Assembly (NCBI RefSeq): GCF_017639205.1
Contig: NZ_CP071139.1
Span: 1,984,001 to 2,048,000 of the forward strand
Reading direction: 5' to 3'
Source of the DNA: Streptomyces nojiriensis
Lineage (GTDB): Bacteria; Actinomycetota; Actinomycetes; Streptomycetales; Streptomycetaceae
Length of the DNA stretch: 64,000 nt
Position 1 is the stretch's first letter. Each line of letters starts with the position of its first letter. Below, piece by piece: positions 53,294 through 61,716 of the stretch. Position numbers and translations under genes: made by a program. Under the pieces are notes generated by a model. The model ran no database searches. It was not told the origin of the DNA and worked only from the letters and a program-made list of their open reading frames with translations.

Positions 53294-54727
53294 GTGACTG
53301 CCAAGCCCCGCATCCCCAATGTCCTGGCCGGCCGCTACGCCTCCGCGGAGCTCGCCGTCCTGTGGTCCCCCGAGTACAAGGTGACGCTGGAGCGGCGGCT
53401 GTGGCTCGCCGTGCTGCGCGCCCAGAAGGACCTCGGTATCGAGGTCCCGGACGAGGCCCTCGCCGACTACGAGCGCGTCCTGGAGACCGTCGACCTCGCC
53501 TCCATCGCCGAGCGCGAGAAGGTCACCCGGCACGACGTGAAGGCCCGCATCGAGGAGTTCAACGCCCTCGCCGGTCACGAGCACGTCCACAAGGGCATGA
53601 CCTCCCGCGACCTGACCGAGAACGTCGAGCAGCTGCAGATCCGGCTCTCGCTGGAGCTCGCCCGGGACCGCACGGTCGCCGTCCTCGCCCGCCTCGGCAA
53701 GCTGGCCGGTGAGCACGCCGAGCTGGTCATGGCCGGTCGCTCCCACAACGTGGCCGCGCAGGCCACCACCCTCGGCAAGCGCTTCGCGACCGCGGCCGAC
53801 GAACTGCTGGTGGCCTACGACCGCCTCGAGGACCTGCTGGGCCGCTACCCGCTGCGCGGGATCAAGGGCCCGGTCGGCACCGCCCAGGACATGCTCGACC
53901 TGCTCGGCGGCGACGCCGCCAAGCTGGCCGACCTGGAGCAGCGGATCGCCGCCCACCTCGGCTTCGCCCAGGCCTTCACCTCGGTCGGCCAGGTCTACCC
54001 GCGCTCCCTCGACTACGACGTGGTCACCGCACTGGTGCAGCTGGCCGCCGCCCCGTCGTCGATCGCCAAGACCATCCGCCTGATGGCGGGCCACGAGCTG
54101 GTGACCGAGGGCTTCAAGCCCGGCCAGGTCGGTTCCTCCGCGATGCCGCACAAGATGAACACCCGCTCCTGCGAGCGCGTGAACGGCCTGATGGTCATCC
54201 TGCGCGGCTACGCCTCGATGACCGGCGAGCTGGCCGGCGACCAGTGGAACGAGGGCGACGTCTCCTGCTCCGTGGTCCGCCGCGTGGCCCTGCCGGACGC
54301 CTTCTTCGCCTTCGACGGCCTGCTGGAGACCTTCCTGACGGTCCTCGACGAGTTCGGCGCCTTCCCGGCGGTCGTCGCCCGCGAGCTGGACCGCTACCTG
54401 CCCTTCCTCGCGACCACCAAGGTCCTGATGGGCGCGGTGCGGGCCGGCGTGGGCCGCGAGGCCGCCCACGAGGTCATCAAGGAGCACGCGGTGGCCTCCG
54501 CGCTCGCCATGCGCGAGCAGGGCGCCGAGCGCAACGAGCTGCTGGACAAGCTGGCCGCCGACGAGCGGATGCCGCTGGACCGGGCCCAGCTGGACGCCCT
54601 GATGGCCGACAAGCTGTCGTTCACGGGCGCCGCCGGCGACCAGGTCGCGGTGGTGGTCTCCCGTATCGAGGCGATCGCCAAGCAGCACCCGGAGGCCGCC
54701 GGGTACGCGCCGGGGTCGATCCTCTGA
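53294..54727 (+). CDS. purB: Adenylosuccinate lyase
   Basis: 477 aa from GTG 53294 (VTAKPRIPNVLAGRY). Signature SSAMPHKMNTR (~280), catalytic-region GHEHVHKGMTSRDLTENVEQ and AGRSHNVAAQATT. It cleaves SAICAR and adenylosuccinate in purine synthesis. The stop overlaps the start of the next gene. Confidence 0.95.
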   Translation: MTAKPRIPNVLAGRYASAELAVLWSPEYKVTLERRLWLAVLRAQKDLGIEVPDEALADYERVLETVDLASIAEREKVTRHDVKARIEEFNALAGHEHVHKGMTSRDLTENVEQLQIRLSLELARDRTVAVLARLGKLAGEHAELVMAGRSHNVAAQATTLGKRFATAADELLVAYDRLEDLLGRYPLRGIKGPVGTAQDMLDLLGGDAAKLADLEQRIAAHLGFAQAFTSVGQVYPRSLDYDVVTALVQLAAAPSSIAKTIRLMAGHELVTEGFKPGQVGSSAMPHKMNTRSCERVNGLMVILRGYASMTGELAGDQWNEGDVSCSVVRRVALPDAFFAFDGLLETFLTVLDEFGAFPAVVARELDRYLPFLATTKVLMGAVRAGVGREAAHEVIKEHAVASALAMREQGAERNELLDKLAADERMPLDRAQLDALMADKLSFTGAAGDQVAVVVSRIEAIAKQHPEAAGYAPGSIL

Positions 54728-55332
54728 CCCCCGACGAGCTGAACGCCGCCCGCGACCGCGTCCTGCCGGACGTGGTCGCGGGCGGTCTGCGTGTGCTCTT
54801 CTGCGGGATCAACCCCGGACTCCTCTCCGCCGCGACGGGCCACCACTTCGCCCGCCCCGGCAACCGCTTCTGGCCCGTCCTGCACCTCTCCGGCTTCACC
54901 CCGCGCCGCCTCGCCCCCGCGGAGCAGGAAGAGCTGCTGACCTACCGGCTCGGCATCACCAACGTCGTGGCCCGCGCCACGGCCCGCGCCGACGAGCTGA
55001 GCGCCGAGGAGTTCCGCGAGGGGGGCCGCATCCTGACGGCCAAGGTGGAACTGCTGCGCCCCCAGTGGCTGGCGGTGGTGGGAGTGACCGCCTACCGCAC
55101 GGCCTTCGGCGAGAAGAAGGCACAGATCGGCCCCCAGGAGCGCACCATCGGCTCCACCCGCATCTGGGCCCTCCCCAACCCCAGCGGTCTCAACGCCCAC
55201 TGGACCGCCGAGTCCATGGCCCAGGAGTACGCGCGGCTCCGCACGGCCGCCGAGGCGGGCGAGGCAGCCGTGGACCGGCGGGACGAGTCCGGTGGCCGCC
55301 CTGCCACCGGACCGGGCGGCCCCCGAAGCTGA
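54724..55332 (+). CDS. mug: G/U mismatch-specific DNA glycosylase, Mug/TDG family, CTG start
   Basis: 202 aa if it starts at CTG 54724, inside the purB stop (CTGA). No ATG, GTG or TTG lies in frame near the natural N-terminus; the next, GTG 54772, would cut into the conserved domain. Motifs: RVLFCGINPGLLSAATGHHFARPGNRFW and NPSGLNAHW, with the catalytic Asn in GINPG. It removes uracil or thymine opposite G. The C-terminus is a hydrophilic tail after ~165. Confidence 0.88.
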   Translation: MTPDELNAARDRVLPDVVAGGLRVLFCGINPGLLSAATGHHFARPGNRFWPVLHLSGFTPRRLAPAEQEELLTYRLGITNVVARATARADELSAEEFREGGRILTAKVELLRPQWLAVVGVTAYRTAFGEKKAQIGPQERTIGSTRIWALPNPSGLNAHWTAESMAQEYARLRTAAEAGEAAVDRRDESGGRPATGPGGPRS

Positions 55333-55357
55333 CCGGATGCCGGATCCGCTCGCCGGC

Positions 55358-55612
55358 TCAGCCGCGGCGGCCCCCGCCCCCGCGCTGCCGCTTCGCGGCC
55401 CGGACCGGCGCGGGATCGTCGCGCCAGGCGCGGTGCGCGGCCAGCAGTTCGCCGCGCTGCTCCGGGTCGGTGTCGCGCAGGACCATCCGCAGGGTGACCA
55501 GGTCCCGCAGCCCCCGCAACAGAGCGGCGGGCGAGCGGTGCGGCCCGCGCAGCAGGCGCACGAGCAGGCCGAGCACGAAGGGTGCGGCGATCCACGCCAG
55601 TTGGTGATTCAT
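55358..55612 (-). CDS. Small membrane protein of unknown function
   Basis: 84 aa from ATG 55612 (GGAG upstream). One hydrophobic helix near the start (AWIAAPFVLGLLVRLL), then basic LRGPHRSPAALLRGLRDLVTLRMVLRDTDPEQRGELLAAH. No family recognised. It lies between mug and the NACHT gene on the opposite strand. Confidence 0.6.
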   Translation of the reverse strand: MNHQLAWIAAPFVLGLLVRLLRGPHRSPAALLRGLRDLVTLRMVLRDTDPEQRGELLAAHRAWRDDPAPVRAAKRQRGGGGRRG

Positions 55613-55746
55613 GGTGGGTACTCCTCGTACTCCGAAGGGGTGAGTTCGGGCAGGGGCCGCCCGGCCTCGAAGCAACAGGGATAGCCTCGGCACCCGTTCA
55701 CAGGGGTGATGTGAACCAGAACGCACGACCTGGTCGGGAGGTGGGT

Positions 55747-58725
55747 GTGGAGGCGGTGGGCGGCACGGGCCCCGCAGGCGCACACCGGGAGCTGATCGCA
55801 CGGATCCGTTCCGCACTGGCCGGCCGCAGACAGAGCGAAGTCGCCCGGGACGCCGGCATCCAGCCCTCGACGCTGAGCAACGTCCTGAACGCGAAGGCGG
55901 TGCCCACGCTCACGACGCTCGACCTCCTCGCCCGCGCCCTGGACGTCACCGGACCGGACCTGGTCGAGCTCCACCGGCTCCGAGCACGGGCGGACGCGCG
56001 CACGCGCCGCATCGGCGACTACCTCACCGCTGCCCGTGACGCCGCTCGTGAGCACCCGTACGCCGGTGTGCTGCCGGGCATCGCACCACCGCTCGCGGCG
56101 GTCTACCTGAACCAGCGGGTGCACCCGTGGGAACGCGCGTCCGGGGCGGGCTCCCTGCCCGCCGACGACCTCCTGGCCGGCGGACGGACGTGCGTGGTGC
56201 TGGCGGGGCCGGGCGGCGGCAAGTCGAGTCTCCTGCGTACCTGGCTCCACCGGGGGACCGAGCCGTGGCTGGAGGGGCGCGGCGGCGTCCAGGTGCCCGT
56301 GCTGGTCCCTGCCGCCGCCCTGGTCGACGCTCCGCTGGCGGACGCCGTCGCCGCCGCTGTGAACCGGGACCTCGACGGCCTGGTGGAGAGGTTGCCGCCG
56401 GCCTTCTTCGCCACCGAGCCGCAGCGGGGGGCGGGCTGGCTGGTCCTGGTCGACGGGCTCGACGAGGTCACCGACGGGGCCGCCCGGCGCAAGGTGCTGC
56501 GCCGCCTGGCCGATACCTCCCGCGGGACACATACCGGTCTGTACCGGTTCATCGTGGCCACCCGGCCGCTGCCCGGCCCGGAACTCGACCTGTTGGGCGC
56601 CGACGTCCCCCGCTACGAACTCCAGCCGTTCGGCCGTGACGACCTGCCGCTGGTCGCCGCGAGCTGGTTCCGGTGCCTGGAGGTACCGGATCCCGAGGAC
56701 ACGACGCGGCGGTTCCTGCGCGCGCTGGACCGGACCCGATTGGCGGCGCTCGCCCACGTACCGCTGATGACGGCGATGCTCTGCCAACTCCACGCCGCCG
56801 CCCCCGAACAGCCCCTGCCGGCCGGACGCGGCCAGGTCTACCGCGACTTCATCGAACTGCTCCACCGGCACCAGCGCCGGGCCGGTTCCCCGCACACCCT
56901 GCCGCTCGCCGCAGCCGAGGACGCCCTCGACCGCCTTCCCGGGCTGATCGCCCACCTCGCGGCCGAACGCCTCGCCGGCAGCACCACGCCCGCGCTCGAC
57001 TTCCTCTGCTCCGGACTCGAGGCCCTGCGGCCGCCCCGGGTCCCCGAACACGACTGGCGGGCGTTCCTGGAGACCGCGGCCCGGCGCAGCGGCCTGCTGG
57101 TCCCGCGCGGCGGCGATCTCGTCTTCCTCCACCAGACGCTGCTGGAGCACCTGGCGGCCCGGCACCTCGTGCGCGACCCGAAGGAGGGCGCACGGGCGAT
57201 CCGGCGCGCCTTCCACCGCCGCCGCAGACACGCCCCGGGCATCCCGCTCTCGCCCTACGCCACCGGAACACCGCCGGGCATCAGACCGCGCGTGTGGTTC
57301 CTCTTCCGCTACTGGCAGCCGCCTTCCGACCTCTCCTCCACCGGATTCCTCCTCGATGCCGCGCACGAGGCCGGTCTCACCCTGCGCCGGTCACCACTCA
57401 GGCGGCTGGCGCGCCGCGGCGGACTGCCGGGCTGGGAGTTCATCGCCTCCCTCGCCGCCATGGGCACGTGGCTGCCCGACGACGTGGTCGCCACGGTCGC
57501 CGAATCCCTCCATGCGTACGGGCTCCGCAAAGCCCACACCAGGTCTCGCGAGGAAGCCGCCGAAGCGCTGACCCGACTCGGTGATCCCCGGGGACCGGAC
57601 CAACTCCATGCCCTCACCGCACGGTCCGACTCCTCGGATTCCGCTCGGTTACGCGCGGGCGCGGCCCTGGTCGAGCACGGCGACCCCCGGGGTCCCGCCG
57701 CGCTGCTCGCCTTCTCCCGCGACGCGGACGCGTCCGGCCACGTGCGCATCGCGGCGGCGGCGCTTACTTCCCGGACCGGCGACCCCCGCGGGGCGGACGT
57801 GCTCCGTGCGCTGGCCCTCGACCCTGAGATCGCCGACCATGAGCGGGTCGAGGCTGCCGCTCAGTCTGCCGGAGTCGGCGACCCCAGGGCTGCCGACCTG
57901 CTCCACACCCTCTCCGCGGACACGACGGTCGGCGTCCTTTTCCGTGTGAAGGCCGCCGACCTGCTCGCCTCCTCGGGCGATCCCCGCGGGGCGGAGCGGC
58001 TCCGCGTCCTCGGCCACTCCCGGAATGTCGCCGTGTCGGCCCGGTCGGCGGCCGGTGAGGCGCTGGTGCGACTGGCCGAACCCGAGGCCGCCGAAGTGTT
58101 CCACCGGCTCGCGACGGAACGGGGCGAGTTGCCGAACGACGTCCTCCACCATGCCCAGTCTTCTCGCATCGAGGCCGCGAGAAGACTGGTGACACTCGGG
58201 GATCCACGCGGCCCCGGCCTGCTCCTCGCCTTCTCCCGCGCCCCGGAGGTCGGCTGCTTCCCCCGCGTGCGCGCAGCGATCTCACTGGCCGCGGTGGACA
58301 AGCCGGCCGCCGCCGAGCAACTGCACGCCCTCACCCGGTCCGTCGATCTCCCCGACGAGGCCCGGCTGGACGCTGCCGTGCATCTCGCCGGGCTCGGTGA
58401 TCGCCGCGCCTCCCCCGTACTCCACCGCCTGGCCCTGCGCCCCGGGACAGCGGACCACTCCAGGATGCAGGCGGCCCGGGCTCTCGTCGCCCTCGGCGAT
58501 CCCGGCGCCGCGGGGCTCCTCCGGGCGCTGCCCCCGCTGTTCCGCCCGAGCGTCCACAGCGACCTCCTGCTGGACGTTCCGCGGCTGCTCGCCGAACTCG
58601 GGGATTCCCATGCCGCCGAGCTCCTCACCAAGCTGGCGCCGGACCAGCGGCCCGGCGCGTACGACAGGGCCGAGGCGAGGCGGATCCTGACACTGCTCCA
58701 GGAGCCCCGGCCGGGCACCGGCTAG
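55747..58725 (+). CDS. XRE-NACHT-HEAT repeat protein, candidate NLR-like defence protein
   Basis: 992 aa from GTG 55747, chosen for GGGAGG five nt upstream; GTG 55711 would add 12 residues. Residues ~12-75 are an XRE HTH (RRQSEVARDAGIQPSTLSNV). A NACHT NTPase follows: Walker A LAGPGGGKSSLL (Lys159), Walker B LVLVDGLDEV (Asp236, Asp239, Glu240), and VATRPLPG sensor. From ~600 to the end are about 12 HEAT-like repeats of ~32 residues with a GDPRG signature. Family knowledge: bacterial NACHT proteins can defend against phage, with the repeats as sensor. Inference: the XRE domain replaces the usual nuclease or killer effector. The flanks (IS fossil, orphan genes) suggest an accessory locus. Confidence 0.85.
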   Translation: MEAVGGTGPAGAHRELIARIRSALAGRRQSEVARDAGIQPSTLSNVLNAKAVPTLTTLDLLARALDVTGPDLVELHRLRARADARTRRIGDYLTAARDAAREHPYAGVLPGIAPPLAAVYLNQRVHPWERASGAGSLPADDLLAGGRTCVVLAGPGGGKSSLLRTWLHRGTEPWLEGRGGVQVPVLVPAAALVDAPLADAVAAAVNRDLDGLVERLPPAFFATEPQRGAGWLVLVDGLDEVTDGAARRKVLRRLADTSRGTHTGLYRFIVATRPLPGPELDLLGADVPRYELQPFGRDDLPLVAASWFRCLEVPDPEDTTRRFLRALDRTRLAALAHVPLMTAMLCQLHAAAPEQPLPAGRGQVYRDFIELLHRHQRRAGSPHTLPLAAAEDALDRLPGLIAHLAAERLAGSTTPALDFLCSGLEALRPPRVPEHDWRAFLETAARRSGLLVPRGGDLVFLHQTLLEHLAARHLVRDPKEGARAIRRAFHRRRRHAPGIPLSPYATGTPPGIRPRVWFLFRYWQPPSDLSSTGFLLDAAHEAGLTLRRSPLRRLARRGGLPGWEFIASLAAMGTWLPDDVVATVAESLHAYGLRKAHTRSREEAAEALTRLGDPRGPDQLHALTARSDSSDSARLRAGAALVEHGDPRGPAALLAFSRDADASGHVRIAAAALTSRTGDPRGADVLRALALDPEIADHERVEAAAQSAGVGDPRAADLLHTLSADTTVGVLFRVKAADLLASSGDPRGAERLRVLGHSRNVAVSARSAAGEALVRLAEPEAAEVFHRLATERGELPNDVLHHAQSSRIEAARRLVTLGDPRGPGLLLAFSRAPEVGCFPRVRAAISLAAVDKPAAAEQLHALTRSVDLPDEARLDAAVHLAGLGDRRASPVLHRLALRPGTADHSRMQAARALVALGDPGAAGLLRALPPLFRPSVHSDLLLDVPRLLAELGDSHAAELLTKLAPDQRPGAYDRAEARRILTLLQEPRPGTG

Positions 58726-58766
58726 TTCGACGGATCCGACGTCTCCTGCGGCCGTGCGCGATCTCC

Positions 58767-58922
58767 GTGCCGGACCCGTCCTGGGCCGGGCCTTGGCGTG
58801 ATCTGCCGGAGCGGTTCGGTCCTTGGAAGACGGTCTATGAGGCGACCCGCTGTGACAAGCGCGGCTACGTCTGTCTCGGCACGGTCACCGCTGCCGCACT
58901 CCTCATCTGGATCCGGTCGTGA
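58767..58922 (+). pseudogene. IS5-type transposase fossil, doubly deleted but in frame
   Basis: One open frame encodes VPDPSWA, then GPWRDLPERFGPWKTVYE, then TRCDKRGYVCLGTVTAAALL and IWIRS-stop. These are the N-terminal, DDE-proximal N-part and extreme C-terminal pieces of an IS5-family transposase (normally ~260 aa). The joins after WA and after VYE skip the whole catalytic core, yet keep one frame through to the original stop. No terminal inverted repeats were found. It lies right after the NACHT gene. Confidence 0.8.
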
Positions 58923-58943
58923 CCACAGCGCCTGCCCGAACGG

Positions 58944-59363
58944 TCAATGCGGCCGACGCCCGCGCTCTTCTTCCTCAGCCTGGATGGCCGCTCTTGCCTG
59001 CTCGCGCACCGTTTGGATCCAGCCCTGCGGATCCTCATCGTAGAGAGCGCATTTCGCCTGCCACCGGGTGAGCCCGCCGGCGATGTCATCGGGCGAGTGA
59101 TACCACTCGCCCTCACCCGCAGTGCCGTGCCAGACGACCCCGGGACGATCTGGATCCTGGCAAAGGTCGAACCCGTGCAGGTACTGCAAGGCCGTTACGA
59201 CCAAGGGGTCTTCGAAGTCAACGAGTGCCCCCTCGCCCTCCACCCATGGAACCGCCCACGCATGCACGGTTTCACGGGTCACCTTGCCCTGGGCCAGTGC
59301 GTGCCATTGAGCAGCCACTTCCACACGCCCTGGCGGCAGCAGCGTCGCGTCCAGATCGCTCAT
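58944..59363 (-). CDS. Orphan hypothetical protein
   Basis: 139 aa, ATG 59363. Acidic and soluble, with GEGALVDFEDPLVVTALQYLHGF, DDIAGGLTRWQAKCALYDEDP and a charged helical C-terminus (EQARAAIQAEEEERGRR). No family recognised; the composition resembles small immunity-type proteins, which is only an impression. It borders the transposase fossil. Confidence 0.6.
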   Translation of the reverse strand: MSDLDATLLPPGRVEVAAQWHALAQGKVTRETVHAWAVPWVEGEGALVDFEDPLVVTALQYLHGFDLCQDPDRPGVVWHGTAGEGEWYHSPDDIAGGLTRWQAKCALYDEDPQGWIQTVREQARAAIQAEEEERGRRPH

Positions 59364-59431
59364 GAGCCCACCCTCTCAGCCGAGCAACCCCAGGGCCAGG
59401 CACATCTGCCTCGTGATCGGCGGGACGGCTC

Positions 59432-59869
59432 CTAGGGCGGGTCGGTGATCGTGACCCCTGCCATCAGCTGGTACGGGTCTTCGCCGGCCCATTGGGCCAC
59501 GTAGACCACCAGCCAGTGGGCGCCGACCCGCCACAGGTGTACGTGGTCGGTGGTGCTGCTCAGCTCGTCCCACGGCTGCGGTATCTCCTCCCCGGCGAAT
59601 CCGCGGTCCCTCAGCGTTCCCAGACCGAAGACCTGCGGCTCCCCCCACCGGTCGGTCGCGGCCTGGGCGAGCGCCCCGTACTCGGCACCGATCTGGTCGG
59701 CTGCCTCGATCCGGCCCGAGCCGTCGTCCTCCCAGAAGCTCCGCGTCCGGGCGAGCTGGACCAGGTGGAATCCCGGGCCGCTGCTGTTTCCTCCGGTCCG
59801 GACCGGCTCGGGCGGGAACTCCTGCGCCCGGAGCCGTTCGATCGTGTCGAGGTGCTCTGCCGTGGTCAT
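59432..59869 (-). CDS. Orphan hypothetical protein
   Basis: 145 aa, ATG 59869. Opens TTAEHLDTIERLRAQEFPPEP; the middle has LAQAATDRWGEPQVFGLGTL and the end HLWRVGAHWLVVYVAQWAGEDPYQL, Trp-rich. Soluble. I recall similar proteins annotated only as hypothetical in streptomycetes. 68 nt upstream (in its direction) of the 139-aa gene, probably one message. Confidence 0.62.
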   Translation of the reverse strand: MTTAEHLDTIERLRAQEFPPEPVRTGGNSSGPGFHLVQLARTRSFWEDDGSGRIEAADQIGAEYGALAQAATDRWGEPQVFGLGTLRDRGFAGEEIPQPWDELSSTTDHVHLWRVGAHWLVVYVAQWAGEDPYQLMAGVTITDPP

Positions 59870-59909
59870 GCCGTCAGTATCCCGAGGGCCACTGACAACT
59901 GGCCCGGCG

Positions 59910-60659
59910 TCACGCGTCCCGGCGGCGCACCGCCAGCCAGCCCCCCAGCACCGCGGTCAGCGCCCACAGCGCCAGCACTCCCAGCCCGGCCCACGGGCCG
60001 AGGTCGCCGTACTGCTGGCTGCGCATCATCGCCTGCCCGGCCCGGTCCGGCATGAACTGCCCCACGCCGTCCGCTGCCGCGCCCACGATGAAGGACACCA
60101 TGACGACGAAGGGTATGAGGATGCCGAGGACGGCCACCCCGCTGCGCAGCACGGCCGTGAGCCCGGCCGCGAACAGCGTCATGAGCGTCAGGTAGAGACC
60201 GCAGCCGACAACGGCCCGCACGGTGCCGGGGTCACCCAGCTCAAGGGCGTCGCGACCTGTGAACGACTGTCCGGCCACGAAGGTCAGCAGTCCCGCGAGC
60301 TGGCCGGCCACGAGGGCGAGCGCGCCCAGCATCGAGATCTTCGACCAGTAGAACCGCGTGCGGTCGGGCACGGCGGTGAGGCTGGTGCGCAGGGCTCCGT
60401 TGTGGAACTCGGCGGAGAAGGCGGCGGCCCCGAAGGCGATGGCCGCTATCTGGCCGAAGTTGACTCCGTAAAAGGCCGCGAGGAGCGGGTCGTCCCCCAT
60501 GCCGCCCTCGTCGGCCCCGCCCAGGGCCGCGGCGGCCAGCACCTGGACGCCCACCGTGAGGACGAGGACGGATATCAGCGACCAGAACGTGCCCCGGAGA
60601 GACCTGATCTTGATCCATTCCGAGTGCAGTACGGGGGTTGTGGGCAGGGCGGCGCTCAT
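59910..60659 (-). CDS. ABC-2 type exporter permease
   Basis: 249 aa, ATG 60659. About six membrane spans (FWSLISVLVLTVGVQVLAAAAL, IAAIAFGAAAFSAEFHNG, GCGLYLTLMTLFAAGLTAVL, VAVLGILIPFVVMVSFIVG, and a last ALTAVLGGWLAV). AEFHNGALRTSLTAVPDRTRFYWSK is a typical cytosolic coupling loop. Partner of the ATPase 37 nt upstream. Probably exports a drug, peptide or lipid; gene set resembles two-component-controlled resistance exporters. Confidence 0.88.
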   Translation of the reverse strand: MSAALPTTPVLHSEWIKIRSLRGTFWSLISVLVLTVGVQVLAAAALGGADEGGMGDDPLLAAFYGVNFGQIAAIAFGAAAFSAEFHNGALRTSLTAVPDRTRFYWSKISMLGALALVAGQLAGLLTFVAGQSFTGRDALELGDPGTVRAVVGCGLYLTLMTLFAAGLTAVLRSGVAVLGILIPFVVMVSFIVGAAADGVGQFMPDRAGQAMMRSQQYGDLGPWAGLGVLALWALTAVLGGWLAVRRRDA

Positions 60660-60696
60660 GGCGAAGCCTCCTGAGGGTACGGGAGCGGGTGGAAGG

Positions 60697-61608
60697 TCAG
60701 TGGGCCGCGCTGAACTGCGCGTGGTCGGCGGTGAGGTCGAGGTAGGCCTGCTCCAGCGAGGCGCGCTCGTCGGACAGTTCCAGCAGGGGAACCCCCTCGC
60801 GGGCGGCCAGGCTGCCGAGCTGCTCGGCCCGTATGCCCTCCACGGTCCATCGCCCGTCGTCCGCGGCCACCAGCTCGAGGTCGTCCCGGGCCAGCGCGTC
60901 CCGCAGCCGGACCGGGTCGGAGGTCCGCAGGCGCGCTCTCGGGGTGCTGCGGGCGTCGATGAACGCCTCCATCGAGGTGTCGGCCAGCAGCTTGCCCCTG
61001 CCGAGTACGACCAGGTGGTCGGCCAGCGCCGAGGTTTCCGACATCAGATGGCTGGAGACCAGGACGGCGCGTCCTTCGGCGGCGAGGGAGCGCATCAGCT
61101 CGCGGATCCAGATGATGCCCTCGGGGTCGAGGCCGTTGGTGGGCTCGTCCAGCAGGAGCACTCCGGGGTCGCCGATGAGTGCGGCGGCGATACCCAGGCG
61201 CTGGCGCATGCCGAGCGAGAAGGACTTGATCCGCCGCTTCGCGACGGAGGCCATGCCCGTCTGCTCCAGGACCTCGTCCACCCGGCGCATCGGGATGCGG
61301 CCGGCCGCGGCGAGCAGGCGGAGGTGGTCGCGGGCCGTGCGCCCGCCGTGTGCCGCCTGGGCGTCCAGGAGGACGCCGACCCGGTGCAGGGGGTCCGTCA
61401 GGTCCGGGTAACGCCGGCCACCGATCGTGGCCGTGCCGGACGTGGGCCGGTCCAGGCCCAGGAGCAGGCGCATCGTGGTGGACTTCCCCGCGCCGTTGGG
61501 GCCGAGGAATCCCGTCACCCTCCCGGGCAGGACATCGAAGGTGAGGCCGTCCACCGCACGGTGGGTGCCGTATCGCTTGGTGAGTTCTCGGATCTCGATG
61601 CTGTTCAT
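60697..61608 (-). CDS. ABC exporter ATPase
   Basis: 303 aa, ATG 61608. Walker A GPNGAGKSTT (~37-46), signature SLGMRQRLGIAAALIG, Walker B VLLLDEPTNGLDPEG, H-loop VLVSSHLMSE. C-terminal ~90 residues are the extra domain of DrrA/BcrA-like ATPases. With the downstream permease it forms an exporter. Divergent from the kinase gene with a palindrome between. Confidence 0.9.
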   Translation of the reverse strand: MNSIEIRELTKRYGTHRAVDGLTFDVLPGRVTGFLGPNGAGKSTTMRLLLGLDRPTSGTATIGGRRYPDLTDPLHRVGVLLDAQAAHGGRTARDHLRLLAAAGRIPMRRVDEVLEQTGMASVAKRRIKSFSLGMRQRLGIAAALIGDPGVLLLDEPTNGLDPEGIIWIRELMRSLAAEGRAVLVSSHLMSETSALADHLVVLGRGKLLADTSMEAFIDARSTPRARLRTSDPVRLRDALARDDLELVAADDGRWTVEGIRAEQLGSLAAREGVPLLELSDERASLEQAYLDLTADHAQFSAAH

Positions 61609-61642
61609 GGCTCAAGACTCGCCGTCGGCCCCACCCCCTCCC

Positions 61643-61684
61643 CTCCCCCACGCGAGGGTGGCGTCTCCCCCACGTGGGGGAGAC
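61643..61684. promoter_or_regulatory. Candidate response-regulator operator, exporter/kinase gap
   Basis: A 22-bp perfect palindrome at 61663-61684 (half-site GTCTCCCCCAC, centre CACGTG). Its CTCCCCCACG word recurs at 61643-61652 and 61665-61674, exactly 22 bp apart or two helical turns. It lies 33 bp from the kinase ATG and 55 bp from the ATPase ATG. Confidence 0.65.
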
Positions 61685-61716
61685 GGCCGTGAACAGGACG
61701 CTGCCACCATGGAGGC

